In this document: piece after piece, positions 1-4,740 of the stretch
Position numbering within the stretch: position 1 is the first letter of the stretch
Layout of the letters: each line of letters opens with the position of its first letter
NCBI GenBank assembly: GCA_023133185.1
Contig: JAGLWX010000428.1
Coordinates: forward strand, 1 to 6,298
Direction: 5' to 3'
DNA: 6,298 nt
Origin: Fidelibacterota bacterium
GTDB lineage: Bacteria > Fidelibacterota > UBA2242
The notes under the pieces: generated by a model
What the model was told of the DNA's origin: nothing
The model's input: only the letters and a program-made list of their open reading frames with translations
The model's database searches: none
Made by a program: the position numbers and the translations under genes

Positions 1-61
1 TTGCACTTAACACTTGAATCTAGGGTTTGATTAAACGAACCGGCAGAAAAATTAACGAAAT

Positions 62-390
62 ATCCTCCTGACGGAATATGTAAGTGTAGATCACAATACC
101 CTTTTTAGTATCCCAAACACGATTATCTTCCCTCGAAAACCACGCCCTCGGGAATCTTTCTTATGTTCTCCAAAATAACTCTTATCGTACTCAATTTCAC
201 TTGACAGCTACCGAAAATCCTGATCCAATATTTTCACAATTTCCTGGCGATATTACTTGTACAGGATGCTAACCATCGGATAACTGAATCCGAGATCTTT
301 GCCTGCTTCACCGGTTGGAATATTAAGGTTAAAGTCAGGCCGTATTAGATAGCCATTTTCAATTTTCTTGGCGCTTGATTTCGCTGTCAT
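62..390 (-). pseudogene. Decayed IS1595-family (ISXO2-like) transposase remnant
   Basis: This is a dead fragment of an IS1595-family DDE transposase. Reading the minus strand from an ATG at 390, one frame gives a helix-turn-helix-like stretch (GKDLGFSYPMVSILYK), a TAA stop at 255-253, then YRQEIVKILDQDF, a TAG stop at 210-208, and then LSSEIEYDKSYFGEHKK followed by DSRGRGFRGKIIVFGILKR. The last part matches the family pattern around the first catalytic Asp (LSGEIEvDESYFGG, KRGRG, GK..VFGilkRgg), with the Asp codon at 186-184. Near 99-97 a frameshift of one or two bases is needed to continue as IVIYTYIF, the usual VYT segment. The second Asp and the Glu of the DDE triad are not found before the window edge, so the C-terminal half is lost or lies outside. 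The two stops are different codons, so a changed genetic code is unlikely. The family call is from recalled motif patterns, not a search. Confidence 0.68.
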
Positions 391-571
391 TGAGCACTTT
401 TGAAAGGGTTGTAAGCCAATTTATAGAGCCGATTATGAGAGCATTCTAAACAAAGTTTCCTATGTGCGATTTCTTTGATTTCTTCGATCGTTACTAAACC
501 AATATAAGACTTGGACCAAAATTTATTAGGGTATAGGCGATGGAGATATAAAGATTATTTCTGAAAAATAT
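391..571. other. Non-coding stretch, possibly the degenerate 5' part of the transposase
   Basis: No intact gene is visible here. On the minus strand, in a different frame from the transposase remnant below it, a stretch up to a stop at 389-387 reads TIEEIKEIAHRKLCLECSHN followed by RLYKL, with a CxxC at 452-441. This resembles one half of the N-terminal zinc ribbon of IS1595-type transposases (CpxCgsnriYkl), which would make it part of the same decayed element after another frameshift. The second CxxC is not visible, so this is only suggestive. No clear rho-independent terminator for the regulator that ends at 572 was seen. Confidence 0.3.
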
Positions 572-1522
572 TTATTTTATTCGAATCAATTCTTCTGCGC
601 CCTGATCATCAATAACCAATGATTTTATGATGCCACTTTTAGCAGCTGCACGGACTGCTTTTGCCCGGTCTCGTCCCCCGGTCACGGCAACAACTTCGGG
701 TGTCTGTTTTAACTGTTGCAGATTGATTCCGATAATCCTATTCGTATAAGCAGTCTCACACTCGTTGCCATCCTGATCAACGAAGTGACCGCAGATCTCT
801 CCTACAATTCCATGCGATTTTAAAACATTCAGTTCATGCTGTTCTGTAAATTCATTATTGTAAAAAACAGAGGTAACCGGATTACCGACTCCGACAAATG
901 CTAAATTCGCACGGTCCATTTGGTTTAATACAAATTTTATTTGTTCGTGGGCAACAAAAATTTCATAACTACGATTATTCGGAGTGATAGCAGGAGCCTG
1001 AAGGCGATAGTATTGTCCGTTCCAGCGTTTTGCCAGGCGTCGGGTCAACTCGATCGCATCATTTTCCTGGATCTGGGTGGTAATATCTCCGATAGCCTGG
1101 ACAAATACTACATTAAAAGTAGAATGGGTCGGTTTCATTTCTTCAGTGACGGCGGTCATATGGCGTCCGGCAGCGACGCAGACAACGGAATCTGGTTTAA
1201 TCAGCTGACTTAATATCGGTGCCGCAAAATGACCCATCGTATGACGGTATTGTTCGCTGTTTTGATCGGGGAAGGTTTTTATGACAATGCAATGATTAAA
1301 ATGATATTTGGCTTTTATTTGTTTTTCAAGGGCTTCATCGCGAGGGGAAAACGGTTTGACTTGAATCTGCACAATGCCCCTTTTTCTGGCCTCGTTCAAT
1401 AATCGCGATACGTTGGTCTGTGATATACCCGCCAGTTTGGCGACCTTTGCTTGCCCTAAGCCTTCTTTATAATATAGTGATGCGACCAGCAGTAAAATTT
1501 CTTCTCTTGATGTTGGTGTAAT
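572..1522 (-). CDS. SorC/DeoR-type sugar-binding transcriptional regulator
   Basis: A cytoplasmic DNA-binding regulator expected to respond to a sugar or phosphorylated sugar. Starting from the ATT at 1522-1520 it is 316 residues, the usual size for the SorC family. Residues 6-50 form the N-terminal helix-turn-helix (REEILLLVASLYYKEGLGQA, then KVAKLAGISQTNVSRLLNEA). The rest is the C-terminal sugar-binding domain, with family-like segments AFVGVGNPVTSVF, LKSHGIVGEICGHFVDQDGN and, near the end, VAVTGGRDRAKAVRAAAKSG leading to IDDQGAEELI. No ATG, GTG or TTG lies in frame between the upstream stop (1543-1541) and a TTG at 1399. Starting at that TTG would remove the whole helix-turn-helix. The ATT lies 7 bases after AAGGAAGG and gives the expected N-terminus, so I prefer it. 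CTG codons at 1492 and 1489 are other options but cut into the first helix. It is transcribed divergently from the receptor at 2009 and probably regulates it (inference). The effector cannot be told from sequence. Confidence 0.93.
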   Translation of the reverse strand: MTPTSREEILLLVASLYYKEGLGQAKVAKLAGISQTNVSRLLNEARKRGIVQIQVKPFSPRDEALEKQIKAKYHFNHCIVIKTFPDQNSEQYRHTMGHFAAPILSQLIKPDSVVCVAAGRHMTAVTEEMKPTHSTFNVVFVQAIGDITTQIQENDAIELTRRLAKRWNGQYYRLQAPAITPNNRSYEIFVAHEQIKFVLNQMDRANLAFVGVGNPVTSVFYNNEFTEQHELNVLKSHGIVGEICGHFVDQDGNECETAYTNRIIGINLQQLKQTPEVVAVTGGRDRAKAVRAAAKSGIIKSLVIDDQGAEELIRIK

Positions 1523-1529
1523 GGTAAAT

Positions 1530-1537
1530 CCTTCCTT
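1530..1537 (-). promoter_or_regulatory. Shine-Dalgarno sequence that decides the regulator start
   Basis: The minus strand reads AAGGAAGG, followed by 7 bases and the ATT codon at 1522-1520. This is a strong match to the anti-Shine-Dalgarno sequence at a normal spacing, and it lies just inside the stop codon that bounds the regulator's reading frame. It is the main reason for placing the start at the ATT rather than at the internal TTG (1399). Confidence 0.6.
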
Positions 1538-1625
1538 AATTCAGACTGTGCATATCCCTATTTTTCGTCAATTTATTAAATCCATCGAGTATAAAATAGA
1601 ACATTTTTATAAATTTTAAAATAAA

Positions 1626-1656
1626 AATTACAGATTATTCATAAATAAATACTCAT
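1626..1656 (+). repeat. AATTACAG copy 1 (short, regulator-proximal)
   Basis: AATTACAG at 1626-1633 is followed by ATTATT and then AATAAATACTCAT. That last stretch differs by one base in 13 from AATAAATATTCAT in copy 3. It lies about 100 bases upstream of the regulator start, so it could serve autoregulation if these are operators (inference). Confidence 0.5.
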
Positions 1657-1679
1657 ACCACAAGATGAATATCCACTCT

Positions 1680-1723
1680 AATTACAGTAAACCATTATTA
1701 TGGGAATATATTTCGTTATGGAT
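1680..1723 (+). repeat. AATTACAG copy 2, upstream long direct repeat
   Basis: This copy shares three blocks in the same order with copy 3: AATTACAGT, then CATTATTAT, then GGGAATA, followed by an AT-rich stretch and a final GGAT. The gaps between blocks differ by 2-3 bases. It starts 54 bp after copy 1 and 147 bp before copy 3. It may be an operator or activator site upstream of the receptor promoter (inference). Confidence 0.6.
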
Positions 1724-1733
1724 TTGCCCAACA

Positions 1734-1750
1734 GGTTTTTATAAAAAACC
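1734..1750. repeat. Short perfect inverted repeat, GGTTTTT/AAAAACC
   Basis: Seven-base arms GGTTTTT and AAAAACC flank the loop ATA, between the two long direct repeats. As RNA the stem would be weak and it has no following U tract on the plus strand, so it does not look like a standard terminator. It may be a protein-binding site or simply a product of base composition. Confidence 0.35.
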
Positions 1751-1801
1751 CGAGTAGATGTACGAAATTCATGTATCAACGACTCAAATAAAAAAAATGT
1801 A

Positions 1802-1829
1802 TTGACATTACTAAAAATATCTATAAAAT
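1802..1829 (+). promoter_or_regulatory. Candidate sigma70-type promoter for the receptor operon
   Basis: A perfect TTGACA at 1802-1807 is followed by 16 bases and TAAAAT at 1824-1829 (five of six matches to TATAAT). Transcription would begin near 1836. The -10 element overlaps the start of AATTACAG copy 3 (1827), so a protein bound there could block RNA polymerase. The AT richness makes chance matches likely, and some FCB lineages use a different promoter consensus, so this is moderate support only. Confidence 0.42.
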
Positions 1830-1868
1830 TACAGTGCATTATTATTAGGGAATAAATATTCATTGGAT
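1827..1868 (+). repeat. AATTACAG copy 3, promoter-proximal long direct repeat
   Basis: This is the partner of the repeat at 1680-1723, with the same block order: AATTACAGT, CATTATTAT, GGGAATA, then GGAT. It overlaps the candidate -10 element and the predicted transcription start of the receptor gene, a classic position for a repressor site. It lies 147 bp downstream of copy 2 and 53 bp upstream of copy 4. Confidence 0.6.
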
Positions 1869-1879
1869 GACGGTTGAGA

Positions 1880-1887
1880 AATTACAG
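1880..1887 (+). repeat. AATTACAG copy 4 (short)
   Basis: This is the fourth exact AATTACAG on the same strand, 53 bp after copy 3. It is followed closely by a 16-bp quasi-palindrome (1891-1906, outer arms GTTT and AAAC). The longer shared blocks of copies 2 and 3 are not present here. Confidence 0.45.
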
Positions 1888-2008
1888 ATGGTTTGAAAAT
1901 TTAAACGGAAGCCGCTATCTTACATCGGGGTTGTAATAACCTCATAACTGAAATTATGGCAATTGATTTATTGAAGGAAAATTTAAGCAATTCCGTTGGG
2001 GGTATTGT

Positions 2009-4726
2009 ATGAGTAGACATGGTGTATTTGTGATCGTTTTAATATTGCTGCTGACCGGCATCGGTACCTGGGCTGGTACAACCGGTAAAATTATGGGAAA
2101 TGTGGTAGATAAGAATTCTGGTGCTCCAATCATTGGTGCGAACGTATATATAGAAGGCAGCAGCCTGGGAACTGCATCTGATATCAATGGCGACTATTTT
2201 ATAATAAATATTCCTCCCGGAACGCATACACTCATCTGTTCTTATATCGGATATGAACGGGTTCAGGTACTTAATGTCCAGGTGAACACCGACCGCACGA
2301 CCATTCAAAATTTTTCTATTGCTCAGCAAGCGATAGAAGGTCAAGAGGTAACTGTCATCGGGACCCGGAAAGTCATCGAGATGGACCGGACAAATACGGC
2401 GGCCTATGTATCCTCTGAAGAGATTCAAACCATGCCGGTGCAGGAATTGGGAGATTTAATTCAGCTTCAGACCGGTGTAGTCAGAGATGCGGGTGGAACG
2501 TTTCATATCCGTGGAGGCCGGGGTGGTGAAATCGCCTATCTAATCGATGGAGTACCGGTAACCGATCAGTATGATGGTGGCAGTTCAATTGCCATGGAGA
2601 ACAACTGGATTCAGGAACTCCAGGTGATCAGTGGTACCTTTAATGCTGAGTATGGGCAGGCGCAGTCGGGGATTGTCAATGTTATTACGAAAGAAGGGGC
2701 GAAAAATTTCGGTGGAAGTGTCTCTTTGGGAGTTGGTGATTACGTTACATCAAATTCCGATATATTCATGAATCTGGATAAAATCAATTTAAATGAAAAA
2801 GACATAAACATTAATCTGAGAGGTCCGATTCCGATTATTCCCGATCTTTCGTTTTACACATCCCTTCGTTTTTTCCAAACCGATGGCTGGTTGTACGGAC
2901 AGCGACGCGTCCTGATTGATGATACTGTACCGATTCAATACAATGTTTATAATGTTCAAAAGGATCCGACTCAGGAAGAACGGCAGTACGGCTACGATAT
3001 TCCGGACACACTAATGAATGGTGACGGCACTTATATACCTCTAAACGGTCGTGCTAAATTTTCAGGATACGGTAAGCTATCTTATAAACTGACACCCAAA
3101 ATTAAACTGAATTATTCCCTGTTTTATAATGAAACAAAATCAAAATCCTATAGTGATTCAAGACGCTACTCACCAGATGGGATTGGTACTGCCCATGATC
3201 GTAACTATAACCATATTCTCAGTGTAAACCATGTTCTGTCCAACAGAACATTTTATAACCTGAACCTCTCAAATTACTCAAAAAACACCTGGTTCTATCT
3301 CTACGAGAAACCGCTGGATTCGAACTATCAGGGTAGCGCATTTTCAGATCACAGCTTTTATTTCGGAGGTACCCAGAATAATCGTTATGACATTTTACGG
3401 TCGGCAAAGTCTGTAAAATTTGACCTGACCAGTCAGGTTAATAAGGTTAATCAGTTTAAAATCGGATTTGAGTTGAAAAAACACAAGCTGGACTACAATT
3501 CATCCACTACCGTAGCGTATGGTGTTAATTATGAACCACCGGATTCTATAAGTGTGCCGGCGATCAATACGGCGAAAAATAATCATTATGTTGTAAAGCC
3601 ACTGGAAGCATCGGTGTATGCCCAGGATAAAATTGAATTCAAAGAGGTGATTGTCAACATCGGTTTACGTTTTGATTACTGGGATCCGGTTGCTCAAATA
3701 CCCATAGACTTGCGCGCAGAGACAGATATTCATGACGGCATCCGGCTTAAATCGGAGTTAAAGAGGGCGGATATTCAGACCCAGCTGAGTCCTCGGTTCG
3801 GATTGGCCTATCCCGTTTCGGATAATGGTGTTTTTCATGTGTCATACGGACATTTTTTCCAGCTTCCGCGTTTCAATGCGATCTATAATAATTATGAATA
3901 CGAAATAGAACTGGGTGGGCTCGAAACAAAAATGGGTAATGTCAACTTGAAGCCGGAACAGACCATTGCCTACGAATTGGGCCTTCAGCAAAAACTCGCC
4001 GGACAATTCAGCCTGGATGTAACAATTTATTATAAAGACATTAAAAACTTATTAAGTCAGGAAATCATCAGTACCCGGGACGATAAAGTATATGCCCGTT
4101 ATATCAATCGCGACTACGGTAATGTGAAAGGTGTTATTTTTTCATTGAATAAAGCCTATTCCAATAACTTTTCGGGCGGTATCGATTATACCTATCAGGT
4201 GGCAATGGGAAACGCATCGGATCCCAGTGCGGTTTTTGTAAATTTCCAATCCAGTCCGCCGGCTGAAGGAGAAAAACAAGTCCTGCCCTTAGACTGGGAT
4301 CAGCGGCATACCTTTAATACTTCTTTAATTTACGGTGATCCGTCGAATTGGAGCTTTGCTGTTATTGGCCGTTTTGCAACCGGCCAGCCCTACACCCCCA
4401 GTAATCCCGGTAGTGAATTAACAACCCAATTTGAAAACAGCGCCAGTAAACCGGTTACCTACAACATCGATCTGAATATATACAAGATGGTGAAGATGAA
4501 TAATTATAAAATCAAATTATTTTGTATGATATTTAACCTGACCGATCGGCTGAACGAGTTGCGTGTATATACAAGTACGGGCGATGCAAGACACCCATAT
4601 CGGACCATACCTAACATTGAAGTGTTATTAAATAATCCAAATTTTTCATTGGATGAAGTGGATTTGAGGCCTGATTTTTATTCCAGACCACGTCGGGTTG
4701 TTATCGGATTAAACATCGATTTCTAA
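2009..4726 (+). CDS. TonB-dependent outer-membrane receptor with CarboxypepD_reg-like N-terminal domain
   Basis: A 905-residue outer-membrane beta-barrel transporter expected to import a ligand using energy from the TonB-ExbB-ExbD complex. A signal peptide occupies residues 1-22 or so (hydrophobic VFVIVLILLL core, likely cut after TWA). Residues 26-105 form a carboxypeptidase-regulatory-like beta-sandwich (GKIMGNVVDKNSGAPIIGAN onwards, with GTASDINGDYFI and IPPG). A TonB-box-like EVTVIGTR lies at 113-120. The plug domain spans about 125-230, with LGDLIQLQTGVV, HIRGGRGGEIAYLIDGVPVT and NAEYGQAQSGIVNVITKEGA. The remainder is barrel strands, ending in VVIGLNIDF with the terminal Phe typical of outer-membrane proteins. 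The ATG follows GGGGG by 6 bases. A secreted-protein gene follows 14 bp downstream, so the two form an operon. No SusD gene follows directly, so it is not a classical SusCD pair. A carbohydrate ligand is suggested only by the divergent SorC-type regulator. Confidence 0.96.
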   Translation: MSRHGVFVIVLILLLTGIGTWAGTTGKIMGNVVDKNSGAPIIGANVYIEGSSLGTASDINGDYFIINIPPGTHTLICSYIGYERVQVLNVQVNTDRTTIQNFSIAQQAIEGQEVTVIGTRKVIEMDRTNTAAYVSSEEIQTMPVQELGDLIQLQTGVVRDAGGTFHIRGGRGGEIAYLIDGVPVTDQYDGGSSIAMENNWIQELQVISGTFNAEYGQAQSGIVNVITKEGAKNFGGSVSLGVGDYVTSNSDIFMNLDKINLNEKDININLRGPIPIIPDLSFYTSLRFFQTDGWLYGQRRVLIDDTVPIQYNVYNVQKDPTQEERQYGYDIPDTLMNGDGTYIPLNGRAKFSGYGKLSYKLTPKIKLNYSLFYNETKSKSYSDSRRYSPDGIGTAHDRNYNHILSVNHVLSNRTFYNLNLSNYSKNTWFYLYEKPLDSNYQGSAFSDHSFYFGGTQNNRYDILRSAKSVKFDLTSQVNKVNQFKIGFELKKHKLDYNSSTTVAYGVNYEPPDSISVPAINTAKNNHYVVKPLEASVYAQDKIEFKEVIVNIGLRFDYWDPVAQIPIDLRAETDIHDGIRLKSELKRADIQTQLSPRFGLAYPVSDNGVFHVSYGHFFQLPRFNAIYNNYEYEIELGGLETKMGNVNLKPEQTIAYELGLQQKLAGQFSLDVTIYYKDIKNLLSQEIISTRDDKVYARYINRDYGNVKGVIFSLNKAYSNNFSGGIDYTYQVAMGNASDPSAVFVNFQSSPPAEGEKQVLPLDWDQRHTFNTSLIYGDPSNWSFAVIGRFATGQPYTPSNPGSELTTQFENSASKPVTYNIDLNIYKMVKMNNYKIKLFCMIFNLTDRLNELRVYTSTGDARHPYRTIPNIEVLLNNPNFSLDEVDLRPDFYSRPRRVVIGLNIDF

Positions 4727-4727
4727 C

Positions 4728-4733
4728 AGAGGA
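4728..4733 (+). promoter_or_regulatory. Ribosome binding site of the secreted-protein gene
   Basis: AGAGGA lies 7 bases before the ATG at 4741, within the short gap after the receptor stop. An overlapping ATG at 4733 is in another frame and lacks a Shine-Dalgarno sequence. The site supports the chosen start and translational coupling with the receptor gene. Confidence 0.6.
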
Positions 4734-4740
4734 TGAATAG

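Larger units (their letters stand above)
1523..2008. promoter_or_regulatory. AT-rich divergent control region between regulator and receptor genes
   Basis: About 490 bases separate the start of the minus-strand regulator from the start of the plus-strand receptor. No gene is supported here. The region is much richer in A and T than the flanking coding DNA. It contains a promoter candidate for the receptor, four copies of AATTACAG, a short perfect inverted repeat at 1734-1750, a quasi-palindrome at 1891-1906 (GTTT and AAAC arms) and a small GGTT/AACC inverted repeat at 1929-1941. From the promoter candidate, the receptor mRNA would have a leader of about 170 bases. No convincing promoter for the regulator was found on the minus strand. 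Confidence 0.6.

Noticed and set aside
941..1213. Plus-strand open frame of 90 codons
   Set aside because: It lies wholly antisense to the sugar-binding domain of the regulator, whose motifs are clearly in the minus-strand frame. It has no recognisable motif of its own.
1678..1863. Minus-strand open frame of 61 codons in the intergenic region
   Set aside because: It overlaps both long repeats and the promoter candidate, has no clear Shine-Dalgarno sequence, and its hydrophobic, Asn/Phe/Ile-rich product reflects AT-rich DNA. No family resemblance was seen.
1929..1941. GGTT/AACC inverted repeat as a possible attenuator or riboswitch stem
   Set aside because: The four-base arms are too short, and no paired helices or conserved aptamer sequence could be made out in the leader.
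2039..2428. Minus-strand open frame of 129 codons opposite the receptor N-terminus
   Set aside because: It is antisense to the signal peptide, the CarboxypepD_reg-like domain and the start of the plug, which are unmistakable on the plus strand. It shows no motifs.
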